From: Cellulosimicrobium arenosum
GTDB taxonomy: Bacteria; Actinomycetota; Actinomycetes; Actinomycetales; Cellulomonadaceae
Reading direction: 5' to 3'
DNA: 64,000 nucleotides
Assembly: GCF_014837295.1 (NCBI RefSeq)
Contig: NZ_JACYHB010000012.1
Location: forward strand, 1 to 64,000
Made by a program: the position numbers and the translations under genes. Each line of letters opens with the position of its first letter. The stretch's first letter is position 1. Below, piece by piece: positions 9,802 to 17,972 of the stretch. The notes under the pieces are model-generated. The model worked only from the letters and a program-made list of their open reading frames with translations. It had not been told where the DNA came from and did no database searches.

Positions 9802-10425
9802 TCACAGCCGCTGGTTGCGGCCGAAGTCCTGGGCGAAGTGGGGCCCGGTCGACTCGAGCTCGGCGTCGAACGCCGTGCGCCACCCGCCGAACGGGCGCCC
9901 GGCCAGGGCGTCGTTGGAGAACCTCGCGTCGTCGGTCAGCTCGGTGAGGCAGAAGGCGGGGATCCGCAGGTCCGTCACGGGTCCCGTACGCTCGCACTCG
10001 GCGATCACGAGCGGGTGGTTGGCCCCGCCGAAGACGTCGATCACCCAGCCGTCGTCCCCCAGCCACGCGGAGTAACGCGTCTTGACGATGAGAGCGCCGC
10101 CGCGTCGGATCATCTGGAGACCGACCGCCGGGTCGATCTCGCGCTCGGCCTCGTAGCGCGTCCCGCCGGCCGTCGGCCCCTTGACGGTCAGGGTGCACAG
10201 GTCGACGGCGTCGGCGTGCTCCGCGAGCGTGTCGAGAGCGTCGGTGGAGGGCGCCATCGGTGCGTCGACCTCCGGGGCCTTGGCGCGCAGCCGCAGGGCG
10301 TACCCCTCGTCCGCGAGGTAGTAGCTCTGGACGATGAGGGTCGGTGCGTCGCGCAGGTCGGGCGGTACCGACCGCACGAGGAAGCGGCGCTCGAACTCGA
10401 AGTCCCCGTACCCGCCGTCAGTCAT
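9802..10425 (-). CDS. CYTH-domain protein
   Basis: 207-aa cytoplasmic protein. It opens with FEFERRFLV, the family's ExExK-like signature in an ERR variant, and has the alternating charged strands of the triphosphate tunnel fold (YALRLRAK, CTLTVKGP, YEAEREID, IVKTRYSAW). Family members act on inorganic triphosphate, ThTP or nucleotides, with Mg2+ bound by the acidic N-terminal residues; the substrate cannot be assigned here. It converges on the peptidase gene with only 6 bp between stop codons. Its 5' end faces the PopR-type operators of the clpP pair, so the 120-bp gap may hold a divergent promoter. Confidence 0.85.
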   Translation of the reverse strand: MTDGGYGDFEFERRFLVRSVPPDLRDAPTLIVQSYYLADEGYALRLRAKAPEVDAPMAPSTDALDTLAEHADAVDLCTLTVKGPTAGGTRYEAEREIDPAVGLQMIRRGGALIVKTRYSAWLGDDGWVIDVFGGANHPLVIAECERTGPVTDLRIPAFCLTELTDDARFSNDALAGRPFGGWRTAFDAELESTGPHFAQDFGRNQRL

Positions 10426-10473
10426 GCCTGCCACGGTAGCGGTCGGGCCGTCCGGCGGGGGCCGGAGCGCGCC

Positions 10474-10488
10474 GCTGCCGACAGCAGA
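10474..10488 (+). promoter_or_regulatory. upstream PopR-type box (degenerate)
   Basis: GCTGCC-GAC-AGCAGA keeps the 6-3-6 architecture of the box immediately downstream, with one substitution per arm relative to TCTGCC-N3-GGCAGA. The two boxes are directly adjacent. PopR of Streptomyces is reported to act through two such palindromes in front of clpP3-clpP4. Confidence 0.6.
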
Positions 10489-10505
10489 TCTGCCCTCGGC
10501 AGATC
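10487..10505 (+). promoter_or_regulatory. PopR-type operator of the clpP pair
   Basis: GATCTGCC-CTC-GGCAGATC is a perfect 8-bp inverted repeat about 40 bp before the first clpP start. Its core TCTGCC-N3-GGCAGA is identical to the operator I recall for PopR, the activator of the Streptomyces clpP3-clpP4 operon. The presence of a PopR-like gene just beyond the operon supports the assignment. Confidence 0.8.
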
Positions 10506-10544
10506 CGGCCCCGGACGGCGCTGCGGCCGGGCACGGTGGTGGGC

Positions 10545-11174
10545 ATGAGCGAGCACCCGAGTCCACAGCTGTTCTCCGAACGAGTACGACGCGAGCTGTA
10601 CGAGCAGCGCGTCCTCGTCCTCGACGGTCCCCTCGACGACGACAACGGGATGCTGCTGGCGACCCACCTGATCGCGCTCGCCGCCGAGGACCCTGCTGCC
10701 GACGTGTCGCTGTGGATCCACTCCCCGGGTGGCTCGGTACCGGCCATGCTGGCGATCCGCGACGTCGTCCGGATCGTCCCGTGCGACGTCTCCACCCTCG
10801 TGCTCGGGATCGCCTACAGCGCGGGTCAGTTCCTGCTGTCGTCCGGCACCCGGGGCAAGCGCCGTGCGCTGCCGCACTCGCGCGTGCTGATGCACCAGGG
10901 TTCGGCCGGGATCGGCGGGACCGCGGTCGACATCGAGCTGCAGGCGGGCGACCTGCGCCACACCCGGGACACGGTGCTCGGTCTGGTCGCCCAGGACACG
11001 GGGCAGCCCGTCGAGCGCATCCACGAGGACTCCTTGCACGATCGCTGGTACACGGCTCAGGAGGCGCTGGAGTACGGCTTCGTCGACTCGATCGTGCGGT
11101 CGTTCGACGACATCGCTCCGCGCCGACGCCGCCAGGTCAGTCTCAGCGCGACCGCCGGGCGGGCGATCGCATGA
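10545..11174 (+). CDS. accessory ClpP-family serine protease subunit (ClpP3-like)
   Basis: 209-aa ClpP peptidase. The catalytic triad can be read: S92 in GIAYSAGQFLL, H117 in RVLMHQ and D162 in IHEDSLHDRWY, followed by the usual ALEYGFVDSIV handle. There is no evident propeptide. The ATG at 10545 is chosen over GTG codons at 10536 and 10539. The stop overlaps the next clpP by 4 bp, so the two are co-translated and probably form a mixed two-ring complex. This resembles the stress-type clpP3-clpP4 operon of Streptomyces rather than the housekeeping clpP1-clpP2 pair, which normally lies next to tig/clpX and is not in this window. Confidence 0.92.
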   Translation: MSEHPSPQLFSERVRRELYEQRVLVLDGPLDDDNGMLLATHLIALAAEDPAADVSLWIHSPGGSVPAMLAIRDVVRIVPCDVSTLVLGIAYSAGQFLLSSGTRGKRRALPHSRVLMHQGSAGIGGTAVDIELQAGDLRHTRDTVLGLVAQDTGQPVERIHEDSLHDRWYTAQEALEYGFVDSIVRSFDDIAPRRRRQVSLSATAGRAIA

Positions 11175-11773
11175 GCACCTACACGATCCCGAGCGTCATC
11201 GTGCAGCACCCGCGCGGTGAGCGGGTCATGGACGTCTACTCGCAGCTGCTCACGGAGCGCATCATCTACCTCGGCACCGGAATCGACGCCGGCGTCGCCA
11301 ACTCCCTCGTCGCCCAGCTCCTCCACCTGGAGTCGGACGACCCCGAGCGGGACGTGCAGCTGTACATCAACTGCGAGGGCGGGGACCCGAGCGCGATGCT
11401 CGCCGTCTACGACACCATCCGCTACATCCGACCGCAGGTGGCGACGACCTGCGTCGGGCAGGCCGTCGCGGTCGGTGCCGTGCTCCTCGCGGCCGGCGCG
11501 GCGGGCAAGAGGGCCGCGCTCCCGCACACCCGGGTGGTCCTGCACCAGCCGGCCGCACAGGGTCGTGGGACCGTCCCGGACCTCATCCTGCAGGCCGACG
11601 AGGTCGTCCGCGTCCGCGCGGACATGGAAGGGATCCTCTCGCGGCACACGGGTCGGACCGTCGAGCGGCTCCGCGCCGACACGGACCACGACCGGGTATT
11701 CACCGCCGCGGCGGCACGGGAGTACGGCCTCCTCGACCACGTGCTCGAGGAGCGGGAAGCCGTACGGACCTGA
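11171..11773 (+). CDS. accessory ClpP-family subunit lacking the catalytic serine (ClpP4-like)
   Basis: 200-aa ClpP homologue, translationally coupled to the preceding gene. The family motif GQAASMGA reads GQAVAVGA here, so the serine position holds A100 (codon gcg at 11468-11470), whereas H125 (VVLHQP) and D170 (RADTDHDR) remain. The segment that forms the oxyanion region, normally SPGG, is CEGG. The fold and handle (REYGLLDHVLEE) look intact, so it is probably a non-catalytic structural partner, comparable in logic to cyanobacterial ClpR or proteasome-like scaffolding rings. Whether this substitution is frequent in ClpP4-like proteins I cannot tell from here. Confidence 0.92.
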   Translation: MSTYTIPSVIVQHPRGERVMDVYSQLLTERIIYLGTGIDAGVANSLVAQLLHLESDDPERDVQLYINCEGGDPSAMLAVYDTIRYIRPQVATTCVGQAVAVGAVLLAAGAAGKRAALPHTRVVLHQPAAQGRGTVPDLILQADEVVRVRADMEGILSRHTGRTVERLRADTDHDRVFTAAAAREYGLLDHVLEEREAVRT

Positions 11774-11787
11774 GCGGCCAGCCGGGC

Positions 11788-12165
11788 CTATGCGGCCAGG
11801 GCGTAGGCGCTGCGGCAGGTCGCGGCTCGCGCGCCGTCGACGTGCGAGGGCTGCAGGCTCTGGGCGACGCCGAGCGTGAGATCGACCAGCGTGACGTCCA
11901 GCGCACCGGCGACCGCTGCGATCATCTCGCTGGACGGCTCCTTGGTCCCCCGTTCCATCTCGGAGAGGTACTGCGGCGAGACCCCGGCCCGGCCCGCGGT
12001 CTCGGACAGGGTCTCGGCCCGCGCGTGGCGCAGGGCCCGCAGCTGGTCGCCGAGGACGTGTCGCCACAGCGGACCACGTTCTCGTCGCGCCGCCGCGCGG
12101 TCCCGGTCCGGCGCGGGCCGCAGTCCGTCGGGCCGGGGAGCAGGCGGGGCAATGTTCTCGGCCAT
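11788..12165 (-). CDS. popR: PopR-like XRE-family regulator of the accessory clpP operon
   Basis: 125-aa helix-turn-helix protein. The XRE/Cro domain spans about residues 38-98 (LRALRHARAETLSETAGRAGVSPQYLSEMERGTKEPSSEMIAAVAGAL). It ends in ...SAYALAA; a terminal Ala-Ala resembles the degron by which the housekeeping ClpP1 removes PopR in Streptomyces, so that the accessory clpP operon is only switched on when ClpP1/P2 fail. The gene converges on clpP with 14 bp between stops, and PopR-type palindromes lie upstream of both units, which suggests autoregulation. The symbol rests on operator, tail and context together. Confidence 0.85.
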   Translation of the reverse strand: MAENIAPPAPRPDGLRPAPDRDRAAARRERGPLWRHVLGDQLRALRHARAETLSETAGRAGVSPQYLSEMERGTKEPSSEMIAAVAGALDVTLVDLTLGVAQSLQPSHVDGARAATCRSAYALAA

Positions 12166-12203
12166 GCTGGATGGTAGGTCGGCGAACCGGTCGACCGCTC
12201 GGT

Positions 12204-12222
12204 GTTCTGCTCCCGGCAGAAC
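12204..12222 (-). promoter_or_regulatory. PopR-type operator in front of popR
   Basis: GTTCTGC-TCCCG-GCAGAAC is a perfect 7-bp inverted repeat 39 bp upstream of the popR start. Its core TCTGCT-CCC-GGCAGA differs by one base from the clpP operator, so the regulator probably controls its own gene. Confidence 0.7.
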
Positions 12223-12254
12223 GCTCTCCCCAGGGGAGACACCGCACAAGAAGG

Positions 12255-12327
12255 TGCCCTCGATAGGATTCGAACCTACGACCTTCTGCTCCGGAGGCAG
12301 ACGCTCTATCCACTGAGCTACGAGGGC
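12255..12327 (-). tRNA. tRNA-Arg (anticodon CCG)
   Basis: The minus strand folds as a complete 73-nt tRNA: acceptor arms GCCCTCG and CGAGGGC, discriminator A, a D-loop with AGCTCAGTGGATAGAGC, a 7-nt anticodon loop CTCCGGA on a TCTGC/GCAGA stem, and the T-arm GGTTCGAATCC. Anticodon CCG reads CGG arginine codons, common in this genome. CCA is not encoded. It stands between popR and argS, head-to-head with its own synthetase gene. Confidence 0.95.
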
Positions 12328-12440
12328 GCGCGGCGCCGGTCGTGACGACCGGTCGGCGCGATGCACGAGACTACCAGCACGCCGGGGATGGTCGGGCGTC
12401 GGCGCGACGGGGGTCGGTCCCGCCTCGGTAGGATCGACCC

Positions 12441-14126
12441 GTGACCCCCGACGAGCTCTCCGAAGCGCTGAGCGCTGCCCTGGCCGCCGCCGTCGCCGAC
12501 GGCACCCTCGCCCTCCCCGCGGACGCCGTCCCGGCCTCCGTCCACGTCGAGCGACCCCGACAGCGCGAGCACGGCGACTGGGCGACGAACGTGGCGCTGC
12601 AGCTCGCCAAGAAGGCGGGCACGACGCCGCGCGCGATCGCGGAGGACCTCGCCGCACGTCTCGCGTCGACGTCGGGGATCAGGTCGGTCGACGTCGCAGG
12701 GCCGGGCTTCCTCAACATCACGCTCGACGCCGCCGCGGCGGGCGAGCTCGCGCGCACGGTCGTCGAGGCGGGCCCGGCCTACGGGCGCGGGGAGTCGGAG
12801 TCCGGCAAGCGCGTCAACCTCGAGTTCGTCTCCGCGAACCCGACCGGCCCGATCCACATCGGTGGCGTGCGCTGGGCGGCCGTGGGGGACTCGCTCGCGC
12901 GCGTGCTCGAGGCGAGCGGCGCCGACGTGACCCGCGAGTACTACTTCAACGATCACGGCGCACAGATCGACCGGTTCGCCCGCTCGCTCCTCGCGCGCGC
13001 TCGCGGCCTCGAGGCGCCCGAGGACGGGTACGGCGGCGAGTACGTCTCGGAGATCGCCGACGCCGTGATCGCCGACGCGGTCGCCGCGGGAGAGCCGGAC
13101 CCGCGCACGCTGCCGGACGCCGACGCGCAGGAGGTGTTCCGCTCGCGTGGCGTCGACCGGATGTTCTCCGAGATCAGGACCGCGCTGCACGACTTCGGCG
13201 TCGACTTCGACGTGTACTTCCACGAGGACTCGCTGCACGAGTCGGGTGCGGTCGACCGCGCCGTCGGGCGCTTGCGCGACGCGGGAAGGATGTTCGAGCG
13301 GGACGGCGCGTCGTGGCTGCGCACGTCCGACTTCGGCGACGACAAGGACCGCGTCGTCATCAAGTCGGACGGCGAGGCGGCCTACATCGCCGGCGACATC
13401 GCCTACTACCTCGACAAGCGCGAGCGCGGGTTCGACGAGGTCATCATCATGCTCGGCGCGGACCACCACGGGTACGTGGGCCGCATGATGGCGGTGTGCG
13501 CCGCGTTCGGCGACACCCCGGGCGAGAACCTCCAGATCCTCATCGGCCAGCTGGTGAACCTGGTCAAGGACGGCGTGCCGGTCCGCATGTCCAAGCGGGC
13601 GGGGACCGTGGTCACGCTCGAGGACCTCGTCGACGCCGTCGGCGTCGACGCCGCGCGCTACTCGCTCGCGCGCTCGTCCGTGGACTCGAGCATCGACCTC
13701 GACCTCGACCTGCTCACCCGGGCGACCAACGAGAACCCGGTCTACTACGTGCAGTACGCCCACTCGCGGACGTGCGCCGTGGACCGCAACGCCGCAGACC
13801 GCGACGTCGCCCGGGCGGACGGCTTCGATCCCGCCCTGCTCGACCACGCGACCGAGGCCGCGCTCATCGGCAGGCTCACCGAGTTCCCGCGCATCGTGGC
13901 CCAGGCCGCGGAGCTGCGCGAGCCGCACCGCGTCGCCCGCTACCTCGAGGCGCTCGCGGGCGACTATCACTCCTGGTACCAGCAGAAGGACCGCCGCGTC
14001 CTGCCGTACCCGGACGAGGACGTCACCGACACGCACCGCACCCGCCTCTGGCTGAACGACGCGGTCCGCCAGGTCCTCGCGAACGGGCTCGGGCTGCTCG
14101 GTGTCTCCGCCCCGGAGCGGATGTGA
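12441..14126 (+). CDS. argS: arginyl-tRNA synthetase
   Basis: 561-aa class I synthetase that charges tRNA-Arg. The N-terminal Add-1 domain contacts the tRNA D-loop (about 1-120), the HIGH-like signature appears as [10 protein letters not shown] near residue 139, and the KMSKS-like motif as MSKRAG near 382, followed by the DALR anticodon-binding domain to the C-terminus ([15 protein letters not shown]). Length and motifs are standard for actinobacterial ArgRS. Its start lies 113 bp from the divergent tRNA-Arg(CCG) gene, so substrate and enzyme genes share one intergenic region. The stop overlaps lysA by 4 bp. Confidence 0.97.
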   Translation: MTPDELSEALSAALAAAVADGTLALPADAVPASVHVERPRQREHGDWATNVALQLAKKAGTTPRAIAEDLAARLASTSGIRSVDVAGPGFLNITLDAAAAGELARTVVEAGPAYGRGESESGKRVNLEFVSANPTGPIHIGGVRWAAVGDSLARVLEASGADVTREYYFNDHGAQIDRFARSLLARARGLEAPEDGYGGEYVSEIADAVIADAVAAGEPDPRTLPDADAQEVFRSRGVDRMFSEIRTALHDFGVDFDVYFHEDSLHESGAVDRAVGRLRDAGRMFERDGASWLRTSDFGDDKDRVVIKSDGEAAYIAGDIAYYLDKRERGFDEVIIMLGADHHGYVGRMMAVCAAFGDTPGENLQILIGQLVNLVKDGVPVRMSKRAGTVVTLEDLVDAVGVDAARYSLARSSVDSSIDLDLDLLTRATNENPVYYVQYAHSRTCAVDRNAADRDVARADGFDPALLDHATEAALIGRLTEFPRIVAQAAELREPHRVARYLEALAGDYHSWYQQKDRRVLPYPDEDVTDTHRTRLWLNDAVRQVLANGLGLLGVSAPERM

Positions 14127-15508
14127 CCGACGAGGTGCCCGGTGCGGGGGAGGCGGTGTACCCGGGCGAGCCGTGGTCGCGCGGTGTGCGCCGTCGCGAC
14201 GACGGCGTCGTCGAGGTCGCCGGGACGGACGTGCGCGACGTCGCGGCCGAGCACGGTACGCCGGCGTACGTGCTCGACGAGGCCGACTTCCGGTCCCGTG
14301 CGCGCGCGTACCGCACGGCGTTCGAGACGGCCTTCCGTACGGTGGGCACCGACGTCGACGTGTACTACGCCGGCAAGGCGCTGCTCACGGTCGCGGTCGC
14401 GCGCTGGGCGCGCGAGGAGGGCCTGCGCGTCGACACCGCGAGCGGGGGAGAGCTCGCCCTCGCCCTGCGCGCGGGTGTCCCGGGCGCAGAGATCGGCCTG
14501 CACGGCAACAACAAGTCGGACGCGGAGATCGACCAGGCGCTCCGGTCCGGGGTCGGGCGGATCATCGTCGACTCGCTCGTCGAGGTCGACCGGGTCGCCG
14601 CTGCCGCGCGCGCCCGCGGCGTCGTCGCGCCCGTCATGGTCCGGGTCACGACCGGCGTGCACGCCGGGGGCCACGAGTACATCTCGACCGCGCACGAGGA
14701 CCAGAAGTTCGGCCTGTCGATCGTCGCGCCGGCGGGCCAGGACTCGCCCGCGACGGTCGCGCTGCTCGACGTCGTCCGGCGCCCCGAGCTGCACCTGCTG
14801 GGCATCCACTCGCACATCGGCTCGCAGATCCTCGACGCGAGCGGCTTCGAGGCTGCGGCACGAGCCGTCCTGGAGCTGCGGGCCGCGCTGGCCGCGCGCA
14901 CGGGGTCGCTCGTGGACGAGGTCGACATCGGCGGCGGCTACGGCATCGCGTACCTGCCGAGCGACGAGACGCTCGACCCGGACCGCGTGGCGCACGACGT
15001 CGCGCAGGCGGTCGCCGCGGTCGCGCGTGACCTCGGCACCCCGCTCCCGCGCTTCTCGATCGAACCGGGTCGGGCGATCGTCGGTCCGGCCGGGATGACG
15101 CTCTACACGGTCGGCACGGTCAAGCCCGTCACGCTCGAGGACGGACGCGTGCGCACGTACGTCTCGGTCGACGGCGGCATGAGCGACAACATCCGCCCCG
15201 CGCTGTACGGCGCGAGGTACCACGCGGAGCTCGTCGGCAGGTCCTCGGCCGCGGAGCCGGTGCTCGCCCGCGTGGTGGGCAAGCACTGCGAGAGCGGCGA
15301 CATCGTGGTCCACGAGGTCCTGCTGCCGGGCGACGTGCGCGCAGGCGACCTGCTCGCGGTGCCCGCGACCGGGGCGTACGGCCGCTCGATGGCGTCGAAC
15401 TACAACCTGATCGCACGCCCGCCCGTCGTCGCCGTCGCAGGTGGCGCGAGCCGGGTCCTCGTGCGACGGGAGTCGGTGGACGACCTCCTCGCGCTCGACC
15501 TGGGCTGA
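14123..15508 (+). CDS. lysA: diaminopimelate decarboxylase
   Basis: 461-aa PLP enzyme converting meso-diaminopimelate to lysine, the last step of lysine synthesis. It is a fold-III barrel enzyme: PLP lysine K85 in YYAGKALL, the HIGSQI motif, the phosphate-binding GGGYGIAY and EPGRAIV segments, and the dimer-interface GKHCESGD and [12 protein letters not shown] motifs that complete the active site. The GTG start overlaps the argS stop (GTGA), giving the conserved argS-lysA operon. hom and thrC-thrB, from the same aspartate pathway, lie 9 kb downstream as a separate unit. Confidence 0.97.
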   Translation: MTDEVPGAGEAVYPGEPWSRGVRRRDDGVVEVAGTDVRDVAAEHGTPAYVLDEADFRSRARAYRTAFETAFRTVGTDVDVYYAGKALLTVAVARWAREEGLRVDTASGGELALALRAGVPGAEIGLHGNNKSDAEIDQALRSGVGRIIVDSLVEVDRVAAAARARGVVAPVMVRVTTGVHAGGHEYISTAHEDQKFGLSIVAPAGQDSPATVALLDVVRRPELHLLGIHSHIGSQILDASGFEAAARAVLELRAALAARTGSLVDEVDIGGGYGIAYLPSDETLDPDRVAHDVAQAVAAVARDLGTPLPRFSIEPGRAIVGPAGMTLYTVGTVKPVTLEDGRVRTYVSVDGGMSDNIRPALYGARYHAELVGRSSAAEPVLARVVGKHCESGDIVVHEVLLPGDVRAGDLLAVPATGAYGRSMASNYNLIARPPVVAVAGGASRVLVRRESVDDLLALDLG

Positions 15509-15562
15509 TCGGGTCCCGCGAACCCCGGCGGGTGTGATCTCTGTCAACCCGTCATCCAGCTC

Positions 15563-15604
15563 TTGCTAGGAAAGGCTCTCCTAAATTAGGTTAGGCAACG
15601 CTCG
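15563..15604 (+). promoter_or_regulatory. two adjacent DtxR/IdeR iron boxes over the hmuT promoter
   Basis: Two 19-mers fit the DtxR-family consensus TTAGGTTAGGCTAACCTAA at 14 of 19 positions each: 15566-15584 (ctaggaaaggctctcctaa) and 15586-15604 (starting TTAGGTTAGGC). A -35-like TTGCTA (15563-15568) and a -10-like TTAGGT (15586-15591) with 17-bp spacing fall inside them. Iron-loaded repressor would block the promoter, so the haem cluster should be on under iron starvation. Confidence 0.75.
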
Positions 15605-15663
15605 CCTCGGAGACGAGGTCGTCGCGCTCGTCCGGGCGCCCATCGAGGAGTTGCCGCACCGCC

Positions 15664-16833
15664 ATGGCCGTCACCAGCCGACCTCTCGCGCCGCGTGGGC
15701 GTGTCGCCACGCCGTCCCGCAGTCGTGCTCCCCGTCTGCGCTCCCGCGTCCTCGCCGTGCTCGGGCTGCCGGTGGTGCTCGCCGCGCTCCTGGCCGGGTG
15801 CGGAAGCGTCGGTGCCGGTACGTCCGAGGCCGCGGCGGTGGCGCCGTCACGGCCGCTGTCCGAGCTCGAGCCGGTCGACGACCCGAGATCCTGGGTCGGC
15901 GAGTCGACCGCCGTGCTCGCGGCGGAGCCGATCGAGCCCGTGACCACCGACGCGCAGCCCGACCTCCCGGTGACCCTCACCGACGCACAGGGGACCGAGG
16001 TCACCGTCACCGACACGAGCCGGATCCTCGCGCTCGACCTCTACGGCACGACGTCGCGCATCGCGTTCGAGCTCGGTCTCGGGGACCAGGTCGTCGGGCG
16101 GGACACGTCGTCGACCTTCGCCGAGATCGCGGACGAGCCGCTCGTCACCGCGAACGGGCACGAGCTCAGTGCCGAGGCGATCCTCGAGCTCGCCCCGACC
16201 GTCATCATCACCGACACGACCCTCGGTCCCTGGGACGTCGTGCTGCAGATGCGCGACGCGGGGATCCCCGTCGTCGTCGTCGACTCCCACCGCAGCCTGG
16301 AGACCGTCGGACCGCTGGTGCAGCAGGTCGCCGACGCGCTCGGCGTCAGCGCGCAGGGGACGGAGCTCGCCGAGCGCGTCGAGGGCGAGATCGCCGCCAC
16401 CCGGGCGCAGATCGACGAGATCGTGCCCGCGGACGAGGAGGGACGCCTGCGCATGGTCTTCCTCTACGTGCGTGGACAGGCGGGCGTCTACTACATGTTC
16501 GGCTCGGGCTCCGGTGCGGACTCGCTCATCACGTCCCTCGGCGGGGTCGACGTGGCGACCGAGATCGGCTGGGACGGGATGCGGCCCGTCAACGACGAGG
16601 GTCTCGTCGCCGCACAGCCCGACCTCGTCCTCGTCATGACGAAGGGCCTCGAGTCGGTCGGCGGCGTCGACGGGTTGCTCGAGCAGCTCCCGGCCCTCGC
16701 GCAGACGCCCGCGGGTGAGCACCGGCGCGTCGTGGACATGGCGGACTCGTCGATCCTGTCCTACGGTCCGGACACGGCCCGTGTCCTCGACGCGCTGGCG
16801 GGCGCGGTCTACGCGCCGGAGGCGACCCCGTGA
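15664..16833 (+). CDS. hmuT: haem ABC transporter substrate-binding lipoprotein
   Basis: 389-aa extracytoplasmic haemin receptor that hands haem to HmuUV. An Arg-rich n-region and a lipobox LLAGC (Cys near residue 41) mark a lipoprotein. The PBP2/TroA-like fold covers about 105-385: RILALDLYGTTSRIAFELGLGDQVVGRDTS, ELAPTVIITDTTLGPWD and SLGGVDVATEIGWDGMRPV. The Ser/Thr-rich stretch 45-90 is a probable wall-spanning linker. It is the first gene behind the iron boxes, and its stop overlaps the permease start (GTGA). Confidence 0.92.
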   Translation: MAVTSRPLAPRGRVATPSRSRAPRLRSRVLAVLGLPVVLAALLAGCGSVGAGTSEAAAVAPSRPLSELEPVDDPRSWVGESTAVLAAEPIEPVTTDAQPDLPVTLTDAQGTEVTVTDTSRILALDLYGTTSRIAFELGLGDQVVGRDTSSTFAEIADEPLVTANGHELSAEAILELAPTVIITDTTLGPWDVVLQMRDAGIPVVVVDSHRSLETVGPLVQQVADALGVSAQGTELAERVEGEIAATRAQIDEIVPADEEGRLRMVFLYVRGQAGVYYMFGSGSGADSLITSLGGVDVATEIGWDGMRPVNDEGLVAAQPDLVLVMTKGLESVGGVDGLLEQLPALAQTPAGEHRRVVDMADSSILSYGPDTARVLDALAGAVYAPEATP

Positions 16834-17972
16834 GCGCGCCGACGACGGGCGCTCCGGCATCCCGGGAGTCGTCTGCGGACGCAGCCGCGCTGGCCGCCGT
16901 CCGCGCGACGGACGGCCCGACGGCGCTCCCGCCGGCCCGGCCCGCTCGCGCCACCGCTCTCTTCGTCGTCCTGGCCGCGCTGCTGGTCGTACTCGTCGTC
17001 GTCTCCGCCGGCGCCGGTCAGCTGCACGTCCCGCCGGGCGAGGTCGTCGGCTCGCTCCTGCACCGCCTCGGCCTCGACGTGGGACCGATGCCCGCCCACC
17101 CGAACGGCGACGCCGCGCTGTGGACGATCCGGTTCCCCCGCATCGCGCTGGCCGCGCTCGTCGGCGCAGCCCTCGCGACCGCGGGCGCGGTCATGCAGGG
17201 GGTCTTCGGCAACCCGCTCGCGGACCCGGGCGTCGTGGGGGTCTCGTCCGGAGCGGCCGTCGCCGCGTCGGCGACGATCGTCTTCGGGCTCACCACGCTC
17301 GGCCCGTGGACCACCGCGACCGCGGCGTTCGTCGGCGGGCTCGTCACGACGCTGCTCGTCTACGTGCTCGCGCGGTCCGAGGGGCGCACGGAGGTCGTGA
17401 CCCTCGTGCTGACGGGCGTCGCCGTCAACGCCGTCTGCGGCGCCGGGCTCGCCCTGCTGACGTTCCTCGGCGACACGCAGACGCGCGAGCAGATCGTCTT
17501 CTGGCAGCTCGGTTCGCTCAACGGGACCCGCTGGCCCTACGTCGCGGTCGTGGCACCGGTCGTGCTCGTCGGCGTCGTCGCCTCGACCGCCCTCGCGCGG
17601 CGCCTCGACCTGCTGTCGCTCGGGGAGCGCACGGCACGTCACCTGGGCGTCGACGTCGAGCGGCTGCGGATCGTGGCCATCGTGGTCGTCGCGCTGCTCA
17701 CCGCGGGTGCGGTCGCGTTCTGCGGCATCATCGCGTTCGTCGGGCTGGTCGTGCCGCACGTGGTCCGCATGGCCGTCGGTCCCGGCCACCGGGTGCTCGT
17801 GCCCGCGAGCGCGCTCGGCGGCGCCGTGCTGCTCCTCGCAGCCGACCTCGTCGCGCGCACCGCGGTGCCGTACGCGGACCTGCCGATCGGCATGCTCACG
17901 GCGCTCGTGGGCGGCCCCTTCTTCTTCTGGCTCATCCGGCGCACCCGGCGTACCGCGGGAGGGTGGGCATGA
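16830..17972 (+). CDS. hmuU: haem ABC transporter permease (FecCD family)
   Basis: 380-aa inner-membrane permease of the BtuC/FecCD type with about ten transmembrane helices. Recognisable motifs are RFPRIALAALVGAALATAGAVMQGVFGNPLADPGVVGVSSGAA in the first third, GSLNGTRWPYV, and FCGIIAFVGLVVPHVVRMAVGPGHR with the coupling-helix region that contacts HmuV. An unusually long Ala/Pro-rich N-terminal tail of about 45 residues precedes helix 1. Overlaps hmuT and hmuV by 4 bp each. Confidence 0.93.
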   Translation: MSAPTTGAPASRESSADAAALAAVRATDGPTALPPARPARATALFVVLAALLVVLVVVSAGAGQLHVPPGEVVGSLLHRLGLDVGPMPAHPNGDAALWTIRFPRIALAALVGAALATAGAVMQGVFGNPLADPGVVGVSSGAAVAASATIVFGLTTLGPWTTATAAFVGGLVTTLLVYVLARSEGRTEVVTLVLTGVAVNAVCGAGLALLTFLGDTQTREQIVFWQLGSLNGTRWPYVAVVAPVVLVGVVASTALARRLDLLSLGERTARHLGVDVERLRIVAIVVVALLTAGAVAFCGIIAFVGLVVPHVVRMAVGPGHRVLVPASALGGAVLLLAADLVARTAVPYADLPIGMLTALVGGPFFFWLIRRTRRTAGGWA

